A stretch of DNA of 24,837 bases from an uncultured Prevotellaceae bacterium (lineage in GTDB: Bacteria > Bacteroidota > Bacteroidia > Bacteroidales > Bacteroidaceae): the NCBI GenBank assembly GCA_947303695.1, contig CAMYYX010000009.1, positions 1 through 24,837 of the forward strand, given 5' to 3'. Shown here piece by piece: positions 7,377 to 13,772 of the stretch (positions within the stretch are counted from its first letter, which is position 1; each line of letters starts with the position of its first letter). Under the pieces are notes generated by a model that was given only the letters and a program-made list of their open reading frames with translations, made no database searches and had not been told where the DNA came from. The position numbers were made by a program, and so were the translations under genes.

Positions 7377-9242
7377 TTATTTGTTGATAATCAACAAGAA
7401 ACGTGCACCTTTTGTATAGGTCTTGTCAAGCTTCACCTCCGCATTAAGTTTCGCAGCTACTGTGCGACAGATATTGAGCCCTAATCCAGTGCCTTGAACT
7501 AGATTGTCGTGTTTTGTAAATCGTTCAAAGATGTCATCCTGCATCTCTTTGGGAATGCCTGTACCTGTGTCGGCGACAGAGAATGTTATCTTGCCGGGAT
7601 TTTCCCACAAAGAGCAATGTACGAGTATCTCTCCTTTACTTGTGTGTTTGCAAGCATTCGTGAGGTAATTAATGAGCACCTGTTGTACTCGACGTCCGTC
7701 AGTCATGACAGTGAAGTCGTCGTCAACTTCGCTGGTGAAGTGGAGGTTAACGGTAGGATCCACGCGATACTCAACGTTGGTCATGGCACTGCGGCATATC
7801 GAATTGCATGGCGTCTCGGATAGCTCAATCTTATAGCTTCCTTCTTCACCTTCTGCAAGGTTTAGAATGTCATCAACTAACATCATGAGCATATTTGTGC
7901 TGTTGTTGATGTATTTTGAGTACTCACGCTTCTCGTCATCACTGATAGCCCCTTCTGGGAGCGAAAGAAGTTGTGAGAAACCGATGATTGCATTAAGTGG
8001 AGTACGTATCTCATGGCTCATGTTTTGAACAAATAGAGTCTTGGAACGGTCCGAATCCTCTGCTCGTTGCTTTGCGATTTTCAGTACTTTCCTGAATTTC
8101 TGTCCCCTGATATAGAGTAGTGAGAGGAGGACTAATGTGATGCACAGAATGCTGAATAGAGAGATGAGAATGATTCGTCGGTTTTGTTCCCAGAATGTGG
8201 CTGTCTCATTGACTACTATAGCCTCTTCAGGAATGAGACTCTCGTCTATGTGGAATCTATGAATAGTTTGAGCGTTGACGACAGGTCGCTGAGCTGGTAT
8301 GATTTCGTATGGGATGTCTTTAGGCGCCATGTTGCGGTCTATCACTTTCAGAATGGTAGTCCTCAAAATCTTATTATACGCTTCTAGATCATAGCACACA
8401 AATCCTACGGCTTCGTCAACATTGGTATTTTCGAAATAAGGACTGAAATGTGGAACGGCTTCCTCTACCATGTGGCGAACACCAAGTTTCAATACTTTGT
8501 TACGTGGATTTGAACGTGAAAGCCAGTTGGTATAGATGACACCAGTAGTAGTGTGATCAATTTGTCCTAAGGCAAATTCCAAATCTGTAGTCTGGTGGTC
8601 TTGTGCAAGATATGGGGTGAATGTGAGATGTCGGCTTTCAACTTCATTTCTGAACAATTCTGTAAGTTCCTTACTTAACAGTTCTTCTCCTCCAATAAAA
8701 AAGATCCTCTTTAATTTGGGTATCATTTGAATAATGAGGTCGACGGTCTCCTTATAATAGATGGGGGTCTGTATGTAAGTCATGTTAAAGTCGGCTTGCA
8801 GTTCTGCCAATTTTGTGCGCTTGGCATTCTTTTCCCAATAAGTGGAGAATAAGTAGTCCTTTTCACAGATATAATCAAATTCACCGACAAGAATGATGGG
8901 TACGTTGGGCCAGAATTCGTTAAATTGGTAGATGGCCGGATAACATGCCGTTCCGAATACCAATACTAAATCAGGGGCTTTGTCGGGATATAATTCTTTG
9001 ATTTGGTTAATCTGTTTGTCGTATTCGCTTATGGAATTATAGGTCTTGTTTGACAGCTCATAGCTTTTAACGTTGATGTCATCCCGTTCTCTTTTCAAAT
9101 CATCGATGGCCGTAAGGTTTCCTGTCCACCATGCATTTTCCGCAGAGAGAGGAGCAATGACAAATATGTCTTTTCCATCGGCAGCGAATGACGAAAGAAA
9201 AAAAGTGAAATAAAGTATAACGTAACTAGCAAATCGCTTCAT
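7377..9242 (-). CDS. Membrane sensor histidine kinase with ABC-substrate-binding-like sensor domain
   Basis: The protein has 621 residues. A signal peptide (1-20) is followed by a periplasmic domain (about 24-345) resembling ABC-transporter substrate-binding proteins (DIFVIAPLSAENAWWTG; DLVLVFGTACYPAIYQF; GVIYTNWL). A single membrane helix lies at about 356-378. The cytoplasmic part has a HisKA domain with phosphoacceptor H410 (MSHEIRTPLNAIIGFSQLL) and a HATPase domain with N box N525/N529, G1 box ADTGTGIP (557-564) and G2 box GTGLGLN (584-590). The chain ends right after the ATPase domain, so there is no receiver domain, and no response regulator is encoded in the window. The ligand is unknown. 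A consensus promoter lies at 9296-9327. Confidence 0.9.
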   Translation of the reverse strand: MKRFASYVILYFTFFLSSFAADGKDIFVIAPLSAENAWWTGNLTAIDDLKRERDDINVKSYELSNKTYNSISEYDKQINQIKELYPDKAPDLVLVFGTACYPAIYQFNEFWPNVPIILVGEFDYICEKDYLFSTYWEKNAKRTKLAELQADFNMTYIQTPIYYKETVDLIIQMIPKLKRIFFIGGEELLSKELTELFRNEVESRHLTFTPYLAQDHQTTDLEFALGQIDHTTTGVIYTNWLSRSNPRNKVLKLGVRHMVEEAVPHFSPYFENTNVDEAVGFVCYDLEAYNKILRTTILKVIDRNMAPKDIPYEIIPAQRPVVNAQTIHRFHIDESLIPEEAIVVNETATFWEQNRRIILISLFSILCITLVLLSLLYIRGQKFRKVLKIAKQRAEDSDRSKTLFVQNMSHEIRTPLNAIIGFSQLLSLPEGAISDDEKREYSKYINNSTNMLMMLVDDILNLAEGEEGSYKIELSETPCNSICRSAMTNVEYRVDPTVNLHFTSEVDDDFTVMTDGRRVQQVLINYLTNACKHTSKGEILVHCSLWENPGKITFSVADTGTGIPKEMQDDIFERFTKHDNLVQGTGLGLNICRTVAAKLNAEVKLDKTYTKGARFLLIINK

Positions 9243-9295
9243 TTTTTTAATTGTGTCGCTTGTACTTTTTGATTCAACTTTTTCAAAATATCATG

Positions 9296-9327
9296 CAAAG
9301 ATAGTCCTTTTATTTATCTTAACCAAA
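9296..9327 (-). promoter_or_regulatory. Bacteroidota-type promoter for the histidine kinase
   Basis: On the minus strand TTTG (9327-9324) and TATCTTTG (9303-9296) are separated by 20 bp. The predicted 5' untranslated region is about 47 bases. Confidence 0.7.
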
Positions 9328-9448
9328 TTTTTGACTTGAAAAATAGTGCTATGCAACATAAATGCTGTTAGAGAAAACGTGAAGTGTTGTCTTTTGAGAG
9401 CAACACCTATTTATTATATAGAAAAAACGAAAGGTCCAAAAAGAGTAA

Positions 9449-9476
9449 CGGTTGCGAGTTTCACAACTAGCAACCG
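9449..9476 (-). terminator. Possible terminator hairpin downstream of the HU-SPOR unit
   Basis: CGGTTGC (9449-9455) pairs with GCAACCG (9470-9476), with an inner AGTT/AACT stem and a TCAC loop. On the minus strand the hairpin is followed after several bases by CTTTTT, a weak U tract. A second small hairpin (ATTGAAA/TTTCAAT, 9543-9561) lies closer to the SPOR stop codon but has no U tract. The rest of the 355-bp gap between the kinase and SPOR genes holds only the kinase promoter; I see no gene in it. Confidence 0.4.
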
Positions 9477-9597
9477 CTTGAGATAATTCTTACATTATTC
9501 TCACTTACCAAAAAGAAATTAAAATGTGCTTAAACTAAGCTGATTGAAAGTTTATTTCAATTCTCCCTACTGTCTGTGCGTGACAGTATAGAGTATG

Positions 9598-10080
9598 TTA
9601 TTTTGCATACAAAAGCCATGCGTCAGGATATGTAGAGCGAAGCTTGTCGCGACTGGCTACTGCATCTGACTTGCTGCTTGATGATGTTGCAATGACACGA
9701 TACATTCCTGTAGCAGGGTTCTGAGCGATGATTGCACTGTATCCCTTGTTCTTCAGGGTGCTGCAGAGGTTGTTGGCGTTGTCCAGGCTTTTGAATGAGC
9801 CGCAAACTACATTATATGCATTGAGCGTTCCGCTAACTGCTGTCAGGCTCTCCGTTCGAAGATCTGAGTTGTCCTCTTGCTGCTGCTGAGCAACGACAGG
9901 CGTAACTGTCTGAACGGGGGCAACGACAGGTGTTACCTGAACAGGAGCTGTTGCTTGTTGAGCCTGTTCCTGCTGTCTAGCTTTATCGTATGCTTTCTTG
10001 TAACTGCTTTCGGTCGATTTGCAAGATACGAAGGCAAATGCAGCGAGTATTGCCATGCCGAGAATTAGATTTCTTTTCAT
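9598..10080 (-). CDS. SPOR-domain lipoprotein
   Basis: The protein has 160 residues. MKRNLILGMAILAAFAFVSC is a lipoprotein signal with lipidated Cys20. Residues 25-75 are a Gln/Ala/Val/Pro-rich spacer, which could cross part of the periplasm. Residues 91-160 form a SPOR domain (YNVVCGSFKSLDNANNLCST; GMYRVIATSS; WLLYAK). SPOR domains bind denuded peptidoglycan at sites such as the division septum, so a role in septal or wall remodelling is likely but not proven. ATG 10080 is chosen over the TTG two codons upstream. No promoter was seen in the 50 bp separating it from the HU-like gene, so the two are probably cotranscribed. Confidence 0.85.
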   Translation of the reverse strand: MKRNLILGMAILAAFAFVSCKSTESSYKKAYDKARQQEQAQQATAPVQVTPVVAPVQTVTPVVAQQQQEDNSDLRTESLTAVSGTLNAYNVVCGSFKSLDNANNLCSTLKNKGYSAIIAQNPATGMYRVIATSSSSKSDAVASRDKLRSTYPDAWLLYAK

Positions 10081-10130
10081 TTTCAATTGTCTTTTGTGAA
10101 TTGTTAATACTGTTTTGATTGAATGATTTT

Positions 10131-10520
10131 CTATTTGTATTGTTCGCGAATGAACTTTGATTTCATCATTGCCTTCTTCAGACTTACCGCTGAGCGGAAG
10201 TTGACGTTCTTTACTTTTACCGATTGTGCCCTGATGTCATTTTTCTTCTCTACCACCTTAGATTCTGCCGAAAGCGAGAAGGTTCCGATTCCTTCGATAT
10301 TCACATTATAACCATCGAGCAAGAACTCTGTTAGCTGCTGTGATAGTGCAATGATGGCTGCTGTCATATCTGCCGTTGAGAGTGCACAGCATGATGCGAT
10401 TTGTTTGCACAATGTCTGGGTGTCAATCGTGCCCTTCGTGACAACTTGAGCATAATAGCCTTTCTTAGGTTTGCTACTGATATTGTCTTTGACTTCAGTC
10501 AGTCGGTATCTGATACTCAT
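10131..10520 (-). CDS. HU-like DNA-binding protein
   Basis: The protein has 129 residues, longer than classical HU (about 90). It matches the Bacteroidota 'histone-like, HU-related' family: an N-terminal extension (MSIRYRLTEVKDN), a helical dimerisation region (about 33-70) and the beta-arm region IEGIGTFSLSAESKVVEKKN (78-97), followed by a basic C-terminus. The GxGxF pattern before the DNA-binding arm is typical of HU/IHF proteins. It probably binds and bends DNA as a nucleoid component. It has a clear promoter at 10669-10700 with a leader of about 140 bases, and the SPOR lipoprotein follows 50 bp downstream. Confidence 0.85.
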   Translation of the reverse strand: MSIRYRLTEVKDNISSKPKKGYYAQVVTKGTIDTQTLCKQIASCCALSTADMTAAIIALSQQLTEFLLDGYNVNIEGIGTFSLSAESKVVEKKNDIRAQSVKVKNVNFRSAVSLKKAMMKSKFIREQYK

Positions 10521-10662
10521 CTTTCTTCAACTCATTCTCTTCACCTGTTCAACTGGTTCAAAGGTGATTAGGTCTACATATATTCTTTCTTATCTCTACA
10601 CCTTCTATTCAAATATCTGTAGACTTTATTTTTTCTTTTTCTACATCTTATTTCCAAAAGGT
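10521..10662 (-). promoter_or_regulatory. Long 5' leader of the HU-like gene
   Basis: About 140 bases separate the predicted start site from the ATG, unusually long for this window, where other predicted leaders are about 25-80 bases. The minus-strand leader is purine-rich, contains three GTAGA repeats, and has a weak CACCT/AGGTG stem at 10539-10563 close to the start codon. A regulatory role is speculation. Confidence 0.35.
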
Positions 10663-10668
10663 GTACGG

Positions 10669-10700
10669 CAAAGTTAGTACTTTTTTTGAGACCAACCAAA
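10669..10700 (-). promoter_or_regulatory. Bacteroidota-type promoter for the HU-SPOR unit
   Basis: On the minus strand TTTG (10700-10697) and TAACTTTG (10676-10669) are separated by 20 bp, the same form as the other strong promoters in the window. Confidence 0.75.
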
Positions 10701-10792
10701 AGTTTTTTGATAAAAATGAGTTCTTCTGCCTAAAAAAATGCATAATTAAGCGAAAAATACTATTTGAGGGTGCGTTTTTCGAGAAAAATGCT

Positions 10793-10800
10793 TAACTTTG
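10793..10800 (+). promoter_or_regulatory. -7 element upstream of recR
   Basis: TAACTTTG matches the Bacteroidota -7 consensus TAnnTTTG. No good -33 TTTG lies at the expected spacing. The position argues that translation starts at ATG 10831 and not at the in-frame TTG at 10798, which lies inside this element. Confidence 0.6.
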
Positions 10801-10830
10801 CAGCATAAAACTCACTTTCAAAAAGACGGG

Positions 10831-11457
10831 ATGGAACAGCGTTATTCTTCGGAGTTATTTGAGAGAGCTGTGGACGAGTTCTCGAAACTGCCAGGTGTAG
10901 GTCGCAAGTCTGCATTGCGACTTGTGTTGCACTTGCTTCGTATGGATGTGAGCGCTGTTGACGGATTTGCGGATGCTGTGAGCCAGTTGCGTCATAATGT
11001 GAATTATTGCAAGGTGTGTCACAATATTTCTGACACGGACGTTTGTCAGATTTGTGCTTCGCCTTCAAGAGATAATTCAACGATCTGTGTGGTTGAGAAC
11101 ATACGTGATGTGATGGCCATAGAGGCAACAAGTCAGTATCACGGATTGTATCATGTGTTGGGCGGAGTCATAAGTCCGCTTGATGGCATAGGACCTTCGG
11201 ATTTGCAGATACAGAGTTTGGTCGACAGAGTAGGGCAGGGGGGTGTGAATGAAGTGATACTTGCGTTGAGTTCTACAATGGAGGGTGATACAACGAATTT
11301 CTATATCTCGCGTAAATTGTCGGATGCTCCAGATGTACGTTTGACGGTGCTGGCACGTGGACTGTCGGTTAACGATGAGCTTCAATACACAGATGAGGTG
11401 ACATTAGGTAGATCTATTGTAAACCGAGTAGATTTCGATGCGCGTACAGCTGTCTGA
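10831..11457 (+). CDS. recR: Recombination protein RecR
   Basis: The protein has 208 residues, close to the usual size of about 200. In order it shows a helix-hairpin-helix (KLPGVGRKSALRLVLHLL, 19-36), a four-Cys zinc finger (C60, C63, C72, C75), a TOPRIM domain (ICVVENIRDVMAIE, 85-98), and the C-terminal motif ARGLSVNDELQYTDEVTLGR (175-194). RecR works with RecO and RecF to load RecA on single-stranded gaps. The C-terminal motif reads VNDELQY where many bacterial RecRs have VGGELEY or similar. The membrane-protein gene starts 32 bp downstream, consistent with an operon. Confidence 0.96.
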   Translation: MEQRYSSELFERAVDEFSKLPGVGRKSALRLVLHLLRMDVSAVDGFADAVSQLRHNVNYCKVCHNISDTDVCQICASPSRDNSTICVVENIRDVMAIEATSQYHGLYHVLGGVISPLDGIGPSDLQIQSLVDRVGQGGVNEVILALSSTMEGDTTNFYISRKLSDAPDVRLTVLARGLSVNDELQYTDEVTLGRSIVNRVDFDARTAV

Positions 11458-11489
11458 GACCATTCGTCGTTGGGTAATTGTATTTGACT

Positions 11490-11981
11490 ATGGATATCAT
11501 CATTAATAAATTGATTCGAAACTTGTATCTGGAACTTGGCGCCACATGGGCTATTGTGGTTTTGACTTGTGTTCTTGGTGAATTGAATGTCATTCCCAAT
11601 GGTGTGTGGGAGCCTAAAGGTCATCAGTTCGAATTCTACGTGGAAGTGGTGAATGTGTTGCTTGTTATTGTATGCGTTCCCCTTTCGTTGAAGTTGTTTT
11701 CGTTGAATACCCAGCGTTGCTTACGAAGGATGAACAAGGATGAGGCGTTGGCTTCGTATCATCTTTGGAGTCTGATCCGTCTTGGGTTGTTGCTGGTGTG
11801 TATGGAAACGGGTGTGTTGACATATTATTTGTTAATGGATAACAAGGGATTGTTTTGTGCGGGTATCGCGCTCATTGTCTCGTTCTTTTGTGTTCCTTCG
11901 ACTGCAAAGATTAAGGCCTTCCTTGCCTCGAAAGAGGATGAGCCTTTGGAGGATATAGCGGCTGATGAAAAAGAGATGTAA
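11490..11981 (+). CDS. Four-helix membrane protein of unknown function
   Basis: The protein has 163 residues and I do not recognise a named family. It has four predicted membrane helices (about 18-34, 52-72, 92-116 and 120-138), a basic loop between helices 2 and 3 (TQRCLRRMNKDEA), and an acidic C-terminal tail (SKEDEPLEDIAADEKEM). Both ends are probably cytoplasmic. ATG 11490 is preferred to the TTG at 11478. It sits between recR and a glycosyltransferase with short gaps (32 and 26 bp), and I recall the same arrangement in related genomes, so the three are probably cotranscribed. Confidence 0.75.
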   Translation: MDIIINKLIRNLYLELGATWAIVVLTCVLGELNVIPNGVWEPKGHQFEFYVEVVNVLLVIVCVPLSLKLFSLNTQRCLRRMNKDEALASYHLWSLIRLGLLLVCMETGVLTYYLLMDNKGLFCAGIALIVSFFCVPSTAKIKAFLASKEDEPLEDIAADEKEM

Positions 11982-12007
11982 ATTACTATAATATAATAAG
12001 GTGTGAG

Positions 12008-13165
12008 ATGAAGGTTTCAGTGATTATCGTCAATTATAAGGTCAAGTACTATCTTGCTCAATGCCTTCATTCGGTTTTGAAGGCCATGGACGGCATCGAT
12101 GGCGAGATCATCGTGGTCGATAATGACAGTCAGGACGACTCCATCGATTATGCACGTGAGTTGTATCCGCAAGTGACCTTTATTGAGAATAAGGAGAACC
12201 TTGGCTTTTCGTGTGCGAACAACATCGCAATCCGTCAATCGAAGGGTGAGTATGTGTTGCTCCTGAATCCTGATACCATTGTGAATGAGCACCTTCTGGC
12301 CGATTGCATCACATTACTCGATACTCATCCTGAAATAGGTGCTACGGGTGTCCGTATGTTGAACGAAAACGGAACATTTGCACCCGAATCGCGTCGAGGT
12401 GTGCCAACTCCGTTTACAGCTTTTTGTAAGATGGTGGGGTTGACAAGCCTGTTCCCTAAAAGCCGTTTGTTTGGCCGCTACTACATGAAGTACCTTGATG
12501 AATATGCAGCGACGCCTATCGATATCGTTTCCGGAGCTTGTATGTTTATTCGCAAGTCCGTACTGGACGAGTGTGGGTTGCTTGATGAGGACTTCTTTAT
12601 GTACGGCGAGGACATAGATCTTTCGTACAGAATGCTCAAGACGGGCAAACAGAACTATTATCTTCCTACCCGTATTTTGCATTATAAAGGAGAAAGTACC
12701 CATAAGAACACCTTTAGGTATGTTTACGTGTTCTACGAGGCGATGTATATATTCTTTAGGAAGCACTATGCCAGTTACAATTGGATTCTCTCTGTTCCTA
12801 TCCGTTCTGCCATTTATCTTAAAGGGGGTGTGGAATTCTTTTCCCGCAAGCTGCGTGGATGGCTCAAGAAACCTATGTCGGATCAGGAGTATCTTCAGAC
12901 AGTCCGTTTCTTGTTGAAAGGTTCTAATCGTACAATCGAGGCGATGGTGGAAATCTGTGAACACAATAAACTTGCCTATGATGTGGTGGAGAACGACACG
13001 ATACAATACGATTATGTTGTGTTCGATGTTGACGAGTTCTCTTATGATCAAATCTTGGAAGAGCTGGAGCGCAAGTCCAAAAGCAAAAAAAGCGTTACTC
13101 GTCTTGGTACTTATTCTTCCCGTATGGGTTGCATCCTACTCTCGTTTTGCTGCTTGAAAAAGTAG
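12008..13165 (+). CDS. Family 2 glycosyltransferase (rhamnosyltransferase-like)
   Basis: The protein has 385 residues. The GT-A fold starts with VSVIIVNYKVKYYLAQCLHS (3-22), then IIVVDNDSQDDS (34-45) and ENLGFSCANNIAI (63-75). NPDT (87-90) takes the place of the DXD metal site, and DEDFFMYGEDIDLSYRM (193-209) supplies the acidic residues of the acceptor/catalytic region. This pattern resembles WbbL-type rhamnosyltransferases. It probably transfers a sugar to a surface polysaccharide or lipid-linked precursor; donor and acceptor are unknown. The C-terminal 90 residues are poorly conserved, and the last 20 are unusually rich in Cys and Leu. It is last in the recR operon. Confidence 0.88.
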   Translation: MKVSVIIVNYKVKYYLAQCLHSVLKAMDGIDGEIIVVDNDSQDDSIDYARELYPQVTFIENKENLGFSCANNIAIRQSKGEYVLLLNPDTIVNEHLLADCITLLDTHPEIGATGVRMLNENGTFAPESRRGVPTPFTAFCKMVGLTSLFPKSRLFGRYYMKYLDEYAATPIDIVSGACMFIRKSVLDECGLLDEDFFMYGEDIDLSYRMLKTGKQNYYLPTRILHYKGESTHKNTFRYVYVFYEAMYIFFRKHYASYNWILSVPIRSAIYLKGGVEFFSRKLRGWLKKPMSDQEYLQTVRFLLKGSNRTIEAMVEICEHNKLAYDVVENDTIQYDYVVFDVDEFSYDQILEELERKSKSKKSVTRLGTYSSRMGCILLSFCCLKK

Positions 13166-13178
13166 TTTTTGCGATTAG

Positions 13179-13206
13179 GGCAAAAGTGACTAATTATGCC
13201 TTTTTT
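13179..13206 (+). terminator. Weak terminator after the glycosyltransferase
   Basis: GGCA (13179-13182) pairs with TGCC (13197-13200) and is followed by six T. The stem is short and the loop is 14 bases, so this is a tentative call for the end of the recR operon. Confidence 0.4.
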
Positions 13207-13292
13207 ATACCGGTTTTCTGTATGTGTTCGATAACACAGATTGATTTCGGTCAACAAAACGGTCGTTTTCATGCTTTTTCTTGTTATTTTTC

Positions 13293-13323
13293 TTTGTGGT
13301 TTCCCCAAGTAGCAGTAACTTTG
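13293..13323 (+). promoter_or_regulatory. Bacteroidota-type promoter of the small-peptide unit
   Basis: TTTG (13293-13296) and TAACTTTG (13316-13323) are separated by 19 bp. No gene starts close downstream. The next strong signals are the small ORF at 13556 and the terminator at 13681-13711, so the predicted transcript is about 380 bases. Confidence 0.75.
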
Positions 13324-13354
13324 CAGCGTCAAACAGAAAGGACACGGCATAAAT

Positions 13355-13519
13355 GCATCAGAGGATGCGGAAAAGAGAGTTAGTTAATGTAGGGTAGAAC
13401 TTAAATAATGAAACAAAAGCAAATAGATAGAAGTATATAAGGTAAAAAGATTGTTTAAATTGAGTTAATAATTAGGTTATTAGTTAGTGTTATTAGTTAG
13501 TCTAAGGAGAAGCGTCTCC
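13355..13519 (+). ncRNA. Structured leader of the small transcription unit
   Basis: Between the promoter and the 25-codon ORF lie two perfect short hairpins: GCATC-AGAG-GATGC (13355-13368) and GGAGA-AGCG-TCTCC (13506-13519). A near-identical direct repeat of TTATTAGTTAGT is at 13477-13488 and 13490-13501. The sequence between is AT-rich and has stops in all frames within short distances. It may be a long 5' UTR or part of a small RNA that also carries the peptide; this cannot be decided from sequence. Confidence 0.4.
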
Positions 13520-13555
13520 ATTAATTTTTATGAATTAGGATAAATTTTTAGAAAG

Positions 13556-13633
13556 ATGGACACAATTGTATTATTTCTTTTAGGCATTATGTTTTTCGCC
13601 TTTATCCTCAGTAATATTTCAGCATGGAAATAA
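13556..13633 (+). CDS. 25-residue single-span membrane microprotein (candidate)
   Basis: ATG 13556 opens a 25-codon frame ending in TAA at 13631-13633. The peptide starts MDTIVLFLLGIMFFAFI and ends SNISAWK. One continuous hydrophobic stretch covers about residues 4-18, with an acidic residue at the N-terminus and a Trp-Lys at the C-terminus, as expected of a single membrane helix with interfacial residues. It sits 5-bp after a GAAAG purine run and is followed 47 bp later by a strong terminator. A consensus promoter 230 bp upstream has no other gene to serve. I do not recognise a family. Composition that is not random, plus dedicated transcription signals, argue for a real gene, but conservation has not been tested. 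Confidence 0.6.
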   Translation: MDTIVLFLLGIMFFAFILSNISAWK

Positions 13634-13680
13634 GCTGAGCTGATTTAGAGAGTATTTTTTAAGTATTAGATAATTTAGAG

Positions 13681-13711
13681 AGCGTTTCATTTTGGTGAAA
13701 CGCTTTTTTTT
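13681..13711 (+). terminator. Strong intrinsic terminator of the small unit
   Basis: AGCGTTTCA (13681-13689) pairs perfectly with TGAAACGCT (13696-13704) around a six-base TTTTGG loop, and eight T follow (13704-13711). It closes the transcription unit carrying the 25-residue ORF. Confidence 0.92.
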
Positions 13712-13721
13712 GCTAAATTTG
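13691..13721 (+). promoter_or_regulatory. Bacteroidota-type promoter of the GH2 gene, overlapping the terminator
   Basis: TTTG (13691-13694, in the loop of the preceding terminator) and TAAATTTG (13714-13721) are separated by 19 bp. The GH2 start codon is about 45 bases past the predicted start site. The -33 element lies inside the terminator hairpin. Confidence 0.75.
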
Positions 13722-13772
13722 CGGCGTAAATTCCAAAATCCCTAACCAAATCATATCTAAAGATAGCGAATC

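Noticed and set aside
13105..13165. Possible frameshift at the C-terminus of the glycosyltransferase
   Set aside because: The last 20 residues are Cys/Leu-rich and odd, and another frame stays open to 13383, but without homologues I cannot show that the other frame is the true end.
13408..13440. 10-codon ORF (MKQKQIDRSI) in the leader of the small unit
   Set aside because: Too short and of ordinary composition; it could be a leader peptide but nothing supports translation.
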